DNA of 64,000 bases from UBA4582 sp047630175 (GTDB lineage: Bacteria > Pseudomonadota > Gammaproteobacteria > Pseudomonadales > Azotimanducaceae): NCBI GenBank assembly GCA_047630175.1, contig JBLHVI010000009.1, positions 1 through 64,000 of the forward strand. The letters run 5' to 3'. Below, in pieces: positions 43,326-52,097 of this stretch; the first letter of the stretch is position 1, and each line of letters starts with the position of its first letter. A model generated the notes under the pieces. That model did not search any database, was not told the DNA's origin, and was given only the letters and a program-made list of their open reading frames with translations. Both the position numbers and the translations under genes were made by a program.

Positions 43326-45434
43326 ATGTTGAGTCCCGAAATAAAATCTCAGATCCAAGTAGCCTACTCAAGGCTACTGGAGGAAAAAGGCTATAAGTCA
43401 CGGCATTGCCAGCGGCAGATGATTGCTGATATCGCCAATACCCTAGGCAATATTGTAATTGATAGCGAGGGGGCGCGCACCTCCGACGGCGGCGTTTGTG
43501 TGGTTGAAGCAGGTACGGGCACTGGTAAAACAGTCGCTTATGCCATGGCCGCATTGCCCATTGCCAAGGCGCTGGGTAAGCGTTTGGTCATTGCCACAGC
43601 GACGGTGGCCCTGCAAGAACAGATTGTGCTGCTGGACCTGCCGGATATTCGCAAACACTCGGGTCTGGAGTTTAGTTTCGCTCTCGCTAAAGGGCGACGG
43701 CGCTACCTGTGTCTTTCGCGTCTGGATCTAGCCCTGCAGGCCATGGGTTCTAGCAACCATACACTGGCTCTATACGAGGACGAAGTGCTTGCCAGCGATG
43801 TCTCGCATCAGGCTCTGTATGAAGAAATGATGGCGCGTCTAGGTCGAGGCGACTGGAATGGCGAGCGCGATAGTTGGTCGACTGAGCTTGAGAATGATGC
43901 CTGGTTGCCGATCAGCACAGACCATGTGCAGTGTACCGGTAGAAAGTGTTCCCATTATGAAAATTGCTATTTCTACCGTGCGAGGGAACGTATTCACAAA
44001 GTTGATTGCATCGTCAGTAATCACGACCTCGTGCTGGCTGACCTTATGATGGGGGGCGGCGCGGTGCTGCCGGCGCCGGAAGACACTATTTACATTTTTG
44101 ATGAGGGACATCACCTACCGGATAAGGCAATTAATCATTTTTCAAATTTCCAGCTATTGCAATCAACCCAGGCTTGGCTTGAACAGCTGCCTTCATCCTT
44201 CGGTTTGATGGCGGCTGAGATTGGTGATGTGGGCGGCTTAACCCACGGGCTGGGACGGCTGGAAGCAGGCATTACAGGTTTGCTGGAGCAACTACAGATC
44301 GTCAGCGCGGTCATTGAGCCGCTACGAGAGTTGGCTGAAGGTGAAGACCGCGAGCGGCGCTATCGGTTCGAGCAGGGGCGGGCTGATCCTGCACTTATGG
44401 AGGCCAGCGCCGGCGTCCTTGCGGCAGTCCAACGATTAAGTAATCAGACCATTCAGATTCAGGGCGCTATTGACGATCGCATGTCGGATGAGGGGCCAGG
44501 GCAAGAGCAGTTGGAATATTGGTTGCCCATTATAGCCAGTGTTAATGCGCGACTTAACGGCGGGGCGGGACTCTGGCAAAGTTACCTGGCGGCCGACCCA
44601 GCGGGTCAGCCGCCGACAGCGCGTTGGGTCAGTTTTCGCGATAATGCAGAGGTCGCGATCAGCGCCAGTCCAGTGTCAGTTCATGACACGTTGCAGGCCT
44701 TGTTATGGGCGCGCTGCTTCGGCGCTGTGCTGACGTCGGCAACACTGGCGGAAGGTGGGGATTTTGAACGCTTCCGAAAGCGTGCCGGCATTGGCGCAGA
44801 TAATCATTTTAGGGCTCTCAAAAGTCCCTTTGATTATGGGACACAGGCCGTGTTGCGTGTGCCGTCCATGAATACTGACCCGCGAGATGCAGAAGCGCAC
44901 AATGCCGAGGTAGCCAGTTTGTTACCCGCTACTCTCGCTGAAGTTGCGGGAGGGTTGGTGTTGTTCGCTTCTTGGCGGCAAATGTTCAGGATTCGTGACG
45001 CGTTGCCCGAGGCCTTTCGAGAGCGTCTATTGGTGCAGGGTGACCTGTCAAAAAGTGAGATTATTGCCACCCAGAAACGCCGAGTTGATCAAGGGCAGGC
45101 GAGCATTATATTTGGTCTCGCCAGTTTTGCCGAAGGGATAGACCTACCGGGTCGCTATTGTGAGCACGTGGTGATCGTCAAGATCCCCTTTGCCGTGCCC
45201 GACGATCCTGTTGGCGCGACGTTGAGCGAGTGGATTGAAGGCCAGGGTGGCAATGCGTTTCAGGAAATTATGATACCGGATGCCGCGTTGCGCATGGTGC
45301 AAGCCTGTGGCCGTCTATTGCGGACTGAAACAGATCAAGGTGTGGTTACTATTCTTGATCGGCGCCTCACTGCTCAGCGATATGGCCAACGTTTGCTGAA
45401 TGCCTTGCCACCGTTCCGGCGTGAGTTGGGCTAG
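43326..45434 (+). CDS. dinG: DinG-like Fe-S DNA helicase
   Basis: 702 residues from ATG 43326 (MLSPEIKSQIQVAYSRLLEE). The superfamily 2 motifs include Walker A EAGTGTGKT and DEGHH in place of DEAH. Four cysteines, RRYLC and CTGRKCSHYENC, match the spacing of the DinG iron-sulfur site in E. coli. The C-terminal half has LTSATL, GLASFAEGIDLPGRYCEHVV and the QACGRLLR arginine motif. It unwinds DNA-RNA hybrids and R-loops. The upstream open extension is not like DinG. Confidence 0.93.
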   Translation: MLSPEIKSQIQVAYSRLLEEKGYKSRHCQRQMIADIANTLGNIVIDSEGARTSDGGVCVVEAGTGTGKTVAYAMAALPIAKALGKRLVIATATVALQEQIVLLDLPDIRKHSGLEFSFALAKGRRRYLCLSRLDLALQAMGSSNHTLALYEDEVLASDVSHQALYEEMMARLGRGDWNGERDSWSTELENDAWLPISTDHVQCTGRKCSHYENCYFYRARERIHKVDCIVSNHDLVLADLMMGGGAVLPAPEDTIYIFDEGHHLPDKAINHFSNFQLLQSTQAWLEQLPSSFGLMAAEIGDVGGLTHGLGRLEAGITGLLEQLQIVSAVIEPLRELAEGEDRERRYRFEQGRADPALMEASAGVLAAVQRLSNQTIQIQGAIDDRMSDEGPGQEQLEYWLPIIASVNARLNGGAGLWQSYLAADPAGQPPTARWVSFRDNAEVAISASPVSVHDTLQALLWARCFGAVLTSATLAEGGDFERFRKRAGIGADNHFRALKSPFDYGTQAVLRVPSMNTDPRDAEAHNAEVASLLPATLAEVAGGLVLFASWRQMFRIRDALPEAFRERLLVQGDLSKSEIIATQKRRVDQGQASIIFGLASFAEGIDLPGRYCEHVVIVKIPFAVPDDPVGATLSEWIEGQGGNAFQEIMIPDAALRMVQACGRLLRTETDQGVVTILDRRLTAQRYGQRLLNALPPFRRELG

Positions 45435-45542
45435 CGCCTCAAACATTTGCGGCTGAACGCCAGATGAATGACTCTGCTTGGCTTATTCAGGAAGTATTCA
45501 GCCTGTACGGGCTAATCTGCTTTCCACACTTGCAACACAGGT

Positions 45543-46160
45543 ATGGCGGGCATGAAAAACAAACAGACCAAAGCGATCAGGCGTGATTCTCTAGGACCGA
45601 AAAATAGAGGCGCTGCTATTGTCGCTGCTATTGATTTTAAAACAGGGGCGTTGGCACTGTGCTTGTCTGTCGGGTTGGTAACATTGCCAGCTTTTGCTTC
45701 AAGCAATGTTTCTTACGATTATGGGACAGTCATAGAGTCACAGCCGGTCTATACGACAGTGAAAATAAACACTCCACGTGAGGAATGTTGGCAAGAACAA
45801 GTCATTTATGAAGACCGGGGGCGCAGCCGTCACCCGCTTGGGACGGTGTTGGGTGGTGTCATCGGTGGCGCACTAGGTAATGCGGTGGGGCATAATAAAT
45901 CTAACAAGCGAGTAGGTGCGGTGGTTGGCGCTGTTCTTGGAGCGACCGTTGGTAATGTGATCGCGTCGTCTAATGCGCCGTCTGTGCGTCGCCAAGAGAC
46001 GCAGGAACGCTGTAAGGTTTATCAAGATTATCGCGAAGAAGAGCGTTTGATTGGATACCAAGTCAGGTATCGTTACAACGAGCAGACCTATTCAACTCGC
46101 ATGGACACAGATCCGGGTGATACGATAAAGGTTCGCTTGGCTATATCACCCGTGATGTAG
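45543..46160 (+). CDS. Glycine-zipper 2TM (17-kDa surface antigen-like) envelope protein
   Basis: 205 residues. A long basic N-terminus leads to a hydrophobic segment (about 36-52) of signal-peptide type, then a secreted part. Residues ~100-140 are the glycine-zipper pair (GTVLGGVIGGALGNAVGH, RVGAVVGAVLGATVGNVI), typical of the Rickettsia 17-kDa antigen/SlyB family. The C-terminal part (YREEERLIGYQVRYRYNEQTY, then DPGDTIKVRLAISPV) is the usual extension. It heads a plausible group with a PepSY protein and a two-component pair. Confidence 0.85.
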   Translation: MAGMKNKQTKAIRRDSLGPKNRGAAIVAAIDFKTGALALCLSVGLVTLPAFASSNVSYDYGTVIESQPVYTTVKINTPREECWQEQVIYEDRGRSRHPLGTVLGGVIGGALGNAVGHNKSNKRVGAVVGAVLGATVGNVIASSNAPSVRRQETQERCKVYQDYREEERLIGYQVRYRYNEQTYSTRMDTDPGDTIKVRLAISPVM

Positions 46161-46223
46161 CCTTTGATTTGAGAATGCTTAACTAATGAGCAACGACTCA
46201 TGCGTAGGAGGCCAAAGATTTTA

Positions 46224-46568
46224 ATGCGTAACCTAATGTTGCTGATGTGGCTGTTAGCCAGTCTAGGAGTGACGCAAGGTGCCGTGGCAGGACCTAAAGG
46301 GCTGGCTGGCAGGCCTATTCTGCTGGCAGCGCAGAATCTGGTCCCAGCAAAGCCTTCACGCTCAACCCGCCTGCCGCCGCGTGCTCAGCGACTCGACTCT
46401 CGAGATGCCGCAGCGCAAGTGCGGCAGCAATATCAGTCTTACAAAATTCTTTCGGTGAGTCTGATCGACAGCAAAGGTCCGGCGGTTTATCGCGTTAAAA
46501 CACTGTCTCCGAAAGGGGTTGTGAAAACAGTCTTTGTTGACGGGAACTCTGGTAATGTTTTTGACTAG
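46224..46568 (+). CDS. Small PepSY-domain secreted protein
   Basis: 114 residues from ATG 46224, preceded by AGGAGG at 46206-46211 (long spacing); a second ATG at 46200 is in frame. It has a signal peptide (MRNLMLLMWLLASLGVTQG) and a C-terminal PepSY-like half, with QYQSYKILSVSLIDSKGPAVYRVKT and the end KTVFVDGNSGNVFD. PepSY proteins often inhibit peptidases or accompany envelope-sensing kinases. It lies directly before the response regulator, so a sensory role with that pair is plausible. Confidence 0.78.
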   Translation: MRNLMLLMWLLASLGVTQGAVAGPKGLAGRPILLAAQNLVPAKPSRSTRLPPRAQRLDSRDAAAQVRQQYQSYKILSVSLIDSKGPAVYRVKTLSPKGVVKTVFVDGNSGNVFD

Positions 46569-46624
46569 CGTGGTTTCGCTTTAAAAGTGCACTGCGGCAA
46601 TCTGGCTTAAGTTGAGGCTAAACG

Positions 46625-47308
46625 ATGGCAAATCGATTATTACTGCTTGAGGATCAAGATGAACTGAGACAGCAATTGGTTGAGTTGCTGGAGCGCCACG
46701 GCTTTGTTATTGATGCTTGCGGCGACGGCATAGAGGGCCTGTACATCGCTCAGAAATTTAATTTTGACGTTGCCGTTATTGATCTTGGTTTGCCTCGTGT
46801 GTCTGGTCTGGAAATCATACGTAAGATTCGTGAGGAAGGTCGAGACTACCCGATTCTGATTTTGACAGCGCGTGCTGATTGGACCGACAAGGTAGATGGG
46901 CTGGCTGCGGGTGCCGATGATTATCTGGTTAAGCCGTTTCATGTACAGGAGCTGATCGCTCGGCTTGAGGCTATGTTGCGACGGGCGCAAGGTCAGTTCA
47001 AACCCAATCTCGTGTGGGGGCGCATACATCTTGATCTGCGAGCCAAACGCGTAAATGTCGATGATGACCGGGTAGACCTGACGGCCTTTGAGTTCAATAT
47101 TCTTGAATACTTAATGCAGCGACCCGGTGAGGTGGTTTCCAAGTCCGAATTGACTGAGCACCTGTATGACCAAGATTTTGACCGCGACAGTAATGTCATC
47201 GAGGTATTCGTCGGCCGGCTGCGCAAAAAACTTGATCCGGACAATGTCATCAAACCTATCGAAACAGTTCGCGGGCAGGGCTATCGACTGAACCAGACCA
47301 GTGAATAA
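46625..47308 (+). CDS. OmpR/PhoP-family response regulator
   Basis: 227 residues. The receiver domain has acidic pocket residues LEDQDE, phosphoacceptor Asp53 (VIDLGLPRVSG), the switch Thr in LILTAR and KPF (Lys about 103). The winged-helix DNA-binding domain starts near 130 and ends ETVRGQGYRL, as in PhoP. It overlaps no gene and is followed after 7 bp by its kinase. The partner genes upstream (PepSY, glycine zipper) suggest an envelope or divalent-cation stress regulon, which is inference. Confidence 0.94.
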   Translation: MANRLLLLEDQDELRQQLVELLERHGFVIDACGDGIEGLYIAQKFNFDVAVIDLGLPRVSGLEIIRKIREEGRDYPILILTARADWTDKVDGLAAGADDYLVKPFHVQELIARLEAMLRRAQGQFKPNLVWGRIHLDLRAKRVNVDDDRVDLTAFEFNILEYLMQRPGEVVSKSELTEHLYDQDFDRDSNVIEVFVGRLRKKLDPDNVIKPIETVRGQGYRLNQTSE

Positions 47309-47315
47309 CTAGCCG

Positions 47316-48695
47316 GTGGCGGTGCGCCAATACTCCCTTCGCGGACGTCTGCTGATAACGGCAACACTTGTGTTATTGCTATTTTTGGGCCTGATGGGGT
47401 TAGTTCTTGATCAGGCTTTCCAAAGAAGCGCAGAGCAGGGTGTTTCCGAACGCCTGATGATCCACATCTATGGCCTGTTAGCCGTCACCGAGGTTGACGA
47501 ACAGCTGAGCTTGCCTGAAGCCATGCAGGAGCCTAGCTTCAATGTCTTGGGCTCGGGTTTGTTCGCGCTGGTGTTTGATGATGAAGGTACTGAACTTTGG
47601 CGCAGCCCATCTGCGCTCGATTTGCGTCTGGAGGAGCGCAGCGCAGGGCAGCTGTTCACTGACCTGATGCCGGGCAGTCAGCGATTTGGGCGGCAGGCGC
47701 TGTTAGGTGCAGGCGAGGTGTTTTTTAAAAGCTATCACGTGCTGTGGCAGCGAGCTGAGATTCAAGTGCCCTATACCTTTGTTGTGCTGGAGACGACGAT
47801 ACCCTTTGAAAGTGAAATTCGTGGTTTTCGAAATAACCTCTGGGGCTGGTTGTTAGGTGTTGTAGTGTTGCTGGTATTAGTCCAATGGCGGGTCATGAGT
47901 TGGGGGTTATCACCTTTGCAAAAACTCGCCCAAGATCTAAAAGCGATAGAGGACGGTGACAAGACTTCATTAGGAGGAACTTATCCTGCAGAGATACAGG
48001 GTGTGACGCGTAATTTGAACCTTCTGCTGGCAAGTGAACACCAGCAACGCGAACGCTATCGTACGACCCTGGGAGACTTAGCCCACAGTCTAAAAACGCC
48101 GCTCGCTATACTGCATGGCGCTTCAAGCGCTCTCGGACATGCCAGCGATCGTCAAAGTATCGCTGCAATGCAGCAAACAGTTGCAGAGCAGGTAGCGCGG
48201 ATGGACGAGATCGTAGGCTATCAGTTAGAGCGCGCAGTTACCTCGTCATTAAGTCCCATCAAAGCGCCCATCGATGTCCAACCTTTGGTCAGCAGGTTGA
48301 TCTCGGCTTTGTTAAAGGTCTATGTTGACAAAAACTTACAGATCAATGCGGATAAAGTAGCGGGTAGCTTTTTTGGTGATCAGCGTGACCTGATGGAACT
48401 GTTAGGAAATGTTTTAGATAATGCGTGCAAATATGGACACCAATACGTTGGTTTGTGTATTGAGAATTCTATCAATACTTCTGGATTGCAGATAACCGTC
48501 GACGACGATGGGCCAGGTATTGATGAATCAGATCGCACGCGTGTGCTAACGCGCGGTACACGACTTGACTCTACCGTGGCGGGGCAAGGTATTGGCCTAG
48601 CGGTGGTGGGAGAAATTGTCAGTCGCTATGGTGGTACCGTGAGCATCCAACAATCACCTATGGGCGGTGCTAGGTTAGTAATCGAGTTACAATAA
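47316..48695 (+). CDS. PhoQ-like sensor histidine kinase
   Basis: 459 residues, starting at GTG 47316. Two membrane helices (about 10-31 and 170-192) flank a periplasmic sensor domain, then HAMP-like, HisKA and HATPase regions. The phosphoacceptor is in LGDLAHSLKTPLAIL (His257), with the N-box DNACKYG, DDDGPGI and the GQGIGLAVVGEIV G-box. The sensor domain has the length of PhoQ-type sensors but no acidic cluster as clear as in PhoQ. It is co-transcribed with the preceding regulator. Confidence 0.93.
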   Translation: MAVRQYSLRGRLLITATLVLLLFLGLMGLVLDQAFQRSAEQGVSERLMIHIYGLLAVTEVDEQLSLPEAMQEPSFNVLGSGLFALVFDDEGTELWRSPSALDLRLEERSAGQLFTDLMPGSQRFGRQALLGAGEVFFKSYHVLWQRAEIQVPYTFVVLETTIPFESEIRGFRNNLWGWLLGVVVLLVLVQWRVMSWGLSPLQKLAQDLKAIEDGDKTSLGGTYPAEIQGVTRNLNLLLASEHQQRERYRTTLGDLAHSLKTPLAILHGASSALGHASDRQSIAAMQQTVAEQVARMDEIVGYQLERAVTSSLSPIKAPIDVQPLVSRLISALLKVYVDKNLQINADKVAGSFFGDQRDLMELLGNVLDNACKYGHQYVGLCIENSINTSGLQITVDDDGPGIDESDRTRVLTRGTRLDSTVAGQGIGLAVVGEIVSRYGGTVSIQQSPMGGARLVIELQ

Positions 48696-49050
48696 GATCA
48701 GTGGGTGTTTTAACAACCACTATGCTACTAAGCTGCTACCTCACATACTGTAACCGAACTTTCCAACGTTTATCGACGGCTAAGCGTGCTCGGTTGCGTC
48801 GTCAGTCGGCCATAAAATCTTCAGGATGGATAAGCATCGAGTTTGGTTTATCTAATCTTAGGGTGCACGTGACTGCCATAAAAACATTTTTTCACGATGC
48901 ATCGGCAAACATCACTATGCCGCGGTGGTACCATAGCTCTCAGCGATCGCCGCCCATCTTTATGAACAATATCTGGACATTGATAGGCGCTATACGCATT
49001 ACGCTAGCTCTCGTGATCGGTATGTAAAGTCACCGAATTTGAGCATCTGA
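48696..49050 (+). other. Poorly coding stretch after the sensor kinase gene
   Basis: A GTG-started frame of 108 codons (48701-49027) has no recognisable features and unnatural composition for a protein; I treat it as chance. A TTCGTGATG direct repeat occurs at about 49061 and 49088. No regulatory signal identified. Confidence 0.4.
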
Positions 49051-49779
49051 TACACGATTCTTCGTGATGAACTTGATACGAGAATCATTCGTGATGCCTC
49101 GCCGACGGCACTAGGCACCATCATTCAGGTCGAGGATATGCTGGGACTGAAAGACAAAAAAACCATCGAAAAACTAGATTTTGTGTATCGTTTCTGTGGT
49201 TTTCATCGGCTTGAGTATAGTCACTCTGTAGTTAAATGTTCTGGCACAGCGTCAATTTCAAATGACATTGTCGTTGGTGACAAAATTTTTCAAGTGGGCG
49301 CGGTGGTAAATTCTAAGAACGAATCTGAAACGATGAGACTTAGCTATGGATACTCCGTGCTTCGGGATAATCAAAAAGAACTCGGCATCACAGCGGGATT
49401 ACATCGTACACGATTAGAAACAAGTATCATCTCAACAATTATCGGTGAAGTAGAATCAAATCGAGCAGGTCCTATATTGCCGACTATCGGTGCTTTTGGG
49501 TCTGTCGTTATTGGTCCAAGAACCAGGGTTGATTTTGAGGCACAGTTCCGCCGGCTTGATTATGATCGCTATGAAGGCTCTCTGAACTACGCACGGGTTG
49601 AATTGTTGCGTGAACTTGGTCACTTGGGCTTGGGTATTGGTTACTCCTACTACTCGGTTAGACTTGACTCGACGGATAGCGATTTTATGGGGGCAGTTGA
49701 ATTTCGACACCGAGGTCCCAGCGCATCTCTCTCAGTTCAATGCGAGGGGTTTTTTATACCAGAGTCCGAAAATCAATGA
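49051..49779 (+). pseudogene. N-terminally broken outer-membrane beta-barrel protein gene
   Basis: The frame is open from 49051 (after TGA 49048) and reads DTRIIRDASPTALGTIIQVE, DMLGLKDKKT, DFVYRFCGFHRLEYSHS, then SNDIVVGDKIFQVGAVVNSK, RLSYGYSVLRDNQKELGITA and YSYYSVRLDS. This alternating polar/aromatic pattern with short turns is that of a transmembrane barrel of the kind found in many marine Gammaproteobacteria, with the sequence 'RLEYS' typical of such strands. The signal peptide and first strand are missing, and the internal ATG at 49138 would not give an exported protein. The C-terminus also appears degraded (SVQCEGFFIPE instead of a closing aromatic strand). Confidence 0.55.
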
Positions 49780-50278
49780 ACGATCAATGATAGACGAGAT
49801 CGTGCATAGCACTAGTTACGAGGACTTTACGTTATTGTAATTTAATTCAATGTGACACATGCTGAAGAATAACGCGTTACTAGGATTACCAATCGTACTA
49901 AAATTGTCCTGAATTGCTTTTTCGCGATACGACTAACTGACTGTCGTTCGACGAAATGACGGGCGCTGGCAATATTTCGTTCAGCAAAAAACAGCCGAAC
50001 AGGGTTCTAATTGTTGCCGCGACTAAAAATGGCACCAACGAATTTTTGTTTGAGAATGCGATTCAACTTGGCATGAAAGATATCGATGATAATGGCTTCG
50101 TTGGTATGGCGGTGATCGAGGATGCATTTCCGACCAAAGATGCGATTGAAAATCACATCTTCAAGCACCCGTAGATTAGATTGGCGCGACGAATATGCCT
50201 AACGCTTTGATCATAAAAACATTAGTGGTCGTATAGATGCAGCGCTAACTATTTACTGATACTAAGAGGAGCTCTCTG
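49780..50278 (+). other. Decayed or intergenic stretch before the sulfite dehydrogenase gene
   Basis: AT-richer than its surroundings with frequent stops. It contains a small open frame at 49956-50174, listed separately, and otherwise no supported feature. The promoter of the sulfite dehydrogenase gene should be in 50175-50260. Confidence 0.4.
49956..50174 (+). CDS. Hypothetical small protein, unrecognised
   Basis: 72 codons, starting MTGAGNISFSKKQPNRVLIV. Composition looks protein-like (alternating hydrophobic and charged, GMKDIDDNGFVGMAVIED), but no family is recognised and no good ribosome site precedes the ATG. It lies in a zone of decay between the barrel relic and the sulfite dehydrogenase, so it may be a fragment of a lost gene. 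Confidence 0.3.
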   Translation: MTGAGNISFSKKQPNRVLIVAATKNGTNEFLFENAIQLGMKDIDDNGFVGMAVIEDAFPTKDAIENHIFKHP

Positions 50279-50281
50279 GTG

Positions 50282-51802
50282 ATGCACCTTAATCGTCGAT
50301 CTATGATCAAAGCATTGGCTGGTGCTTGTGCACTGGCAGCATCGCCGCTGCGGTGGGCTGCATCGGCTGCATTGACGCGCTCAATGCCGACAGGTAAAGA
50401 AAACGCGACTTTTCTGGTGCACAATGAACTGCCTTGGGCATTAGAAACCATGCGTTCTAGTGTTGGTTTCAGTCCTATTACACCAGAGTCGCATTTTTTT
50501 GTTCGCAATAATTTACCCATGCCTGATGCGTCGATTGTTGACAACAGAAATGCATGGCGCGTAGAAATAGACGGTACAGAAAACCCCGGTAGCCTGAGTC
50601 TACGCGATCTAAAACGAATGGAGACGCGCACCGTGGCGACGGTATTGCAGTGCTCAGGCAATGGTCGGGTATTTTTCCCGCATAAACCATCTGGTTCGCA
50701 ATGGGGTGTCGGTGCGGCGGGTTGTGCGCTATGGACGGGGGTTTTAGTTTCCGATGTTGTTGCACTCTTTGGTGGTGTTAAGGGCGGACTTGACTACGTG
50801 ACAACGACAGGTGGTGAGTCAATTCCAGCGGGAATAGATTTCAATCAAGTAGCGGTGCAACGATCGGTGCCTTTAGATAAGGGTTTGAAAGACTGCATGT
50901 TGGTTTGGGAAATGAATGGGGCACCAATATCTCTCGTGCACGGTGGTCCTGTGCGTTTAATCGTTCCGGGTTACTACGGCGTAAACAACGTTAAGTGGGT
51001 AAAAAAGCTAGCTGCAACGTCAGAAGAATCCGTTACTGAAATTCAACAAACTGGCTATCGCGTTCGAGATATTGGCAAAAGCGGTGGCCCTCAACACCCG
51101 TCTATGTGGCGTATGGATGTGAAGTCGTGGATTAACGGTCCCGGTGCTGATGGCGAACCTGTGCTGCCCGGACGCAATTACTTGTACGGTGTGGCATTTT
51201 CTGGCGAGCGAGGTGTTAAGCACGTAGACGTATCCAGTGATAATGGCACGACCTGGGAGGCAGCAGAATTAGTCGGGCCAGATTTGGGCCCAGATGCGTG
51301 GCGGACGTTCAGGTTCGAAGTTGATCTATCGTTAGGAAAAAGTCGGTATGTTTCGCGTGCGACAGATATGGCGGGTGATACGCAGCCGCGAAAACGTCAA
51401 GAAAACCATCGCGGTTATGGCAATACTAGTTGGGAAGATGCCGGTTTAGATATTAATGTGGTGAGTGAGTTACCTAGGTTTGTGTCAACACTTAAGCCTG
51501 CGATAGCCAGTGCGACGGTCTCTTTAGTGGACAAGGCACCTATTAAATTATCTGCTAAAGCGAAACAGGGGAAAGACATTTACTTGACAAAAGCACAACC
51601 AAATTGTGGTGTTTGCCACGCCTTGGTCGACGCTGGTAGCAAGGGCGCAATAGGGCCTAATTTGAACCTATTAAAACCATCTGAGGCTCAGGTATCGAAG
51701 GCCATAAGCCAAGGCGTGGGCATAATGCCTTCGTTTGGAGCTCAGCTTAGTAAAGATGAAATTGCCGCATTAGCTGCCTATGTCGCAGAAACTACGCGCT
51801 GA
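50282..51802 (+). CDS. Sulfite dehydrogenase-type molybdoenzyme fused to a C-terminal cytochrome c
   Basis: 506 residues from ATG 50282 (GTG 50279 is in frame; AAGAGGAG lies at 50263-50270). The N-terminus is a Tat-type signal (RRSMIKALAGACALAAS). The molybdenum-cofactor domain of sulfite oxidase type follows, with the ligand cysteine in VLQCSGNGR (about residue 124), and a dimerisation domain (about 270-390). The last 80 residues are a mono-haem cytochrome c domain: CGVCH at about 442-446 and the axial-Met segment GIMPSFG. Sulfite oxidation at the periplasm with direct electron transfer to its own haem is the inferred role. SorA and SorB of Starkeya are the separate-subunit equivalent. Confidence 0.87.
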   Translation: MHLNRRSMIKALAGACALAASPLRWAASAALTRSMPTGKENATFLVHNELPWALETMRSSVGFSPITPESHFFVRNNLPMPDASIVDNRNAWRVEIDGTENPGSLSLRDLKRMETRTVATVLQCSGNGRVFFPHKPSGSQWGVGAAGCALWTGVLVSDVVALFGGVKGGLDYVTTTGGESIPAGIDFNQVAVQRSVPLDKGLKDCMLVWEMNGAPISLVHGGPVRLIVPGYYGVNNVKWVKKLAATSEESVTEIQQTGYRVRDIGKSGGPQHPSMWRMDVKSWINGPGADGEPVLPGRNYLYGVAFSGERGVKHVDVSSDNGTTWEAAELVGPDLGPDAWRTFRFEVDLSLGKSRYVSRATDMAGDTQPRKRQENHRGYGNTSWEDAGLDINVVSELPRFVSTLKPAIASATVSLVDKAPIKLSAKAKQGKDIYLTKAQPNCGVCHALVDAGSKGAIGPNLNLLKPSEAQVSKAISQGVGIMPSFGAQLSKDEIAALAAYVAETTR

Positions 51803-52097
51803 TAGGGCGACGTAAATAGCCTATCGCCCCGATGCTGACCTTCTTGATATGCAAGATAGCGTTTTCCGGTACCATCGAATGCAGACGCTACCTGAACACA
51901 ATACGGTATCGCGGATTATTGGCGTCGGCTACTTGATATCATCGCAAGCATGGAAGACTAATTCGCTACACAAACAACTAGGGGTATATCAGAAAGAATC
52001 TTGTATCTGTGGTAAGTAGCTTTTGGTGAGCGCGTAGGTTGCTGATAGCAATGCTCGCTTATTTTTCAGGCTCGGCTAATGTACAAAAGTTGAGTTG
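51803..52097 (+). other. Intergenic stretch between convergent genes
   Basis: 295 bp downstream of the sulfite dehydrogenase gene and of the minus-strand membrane protein gene. No gene, and no hairpin with U-run that I could confirm. Confidence 0.4.

Noticed and set aside
48701..49027. GTG-started frame of 108 codons after the sensor kinase gene
   Set aside because: Irregular composition, no ribosome site and no motif; treated as chance in decayed DNA.
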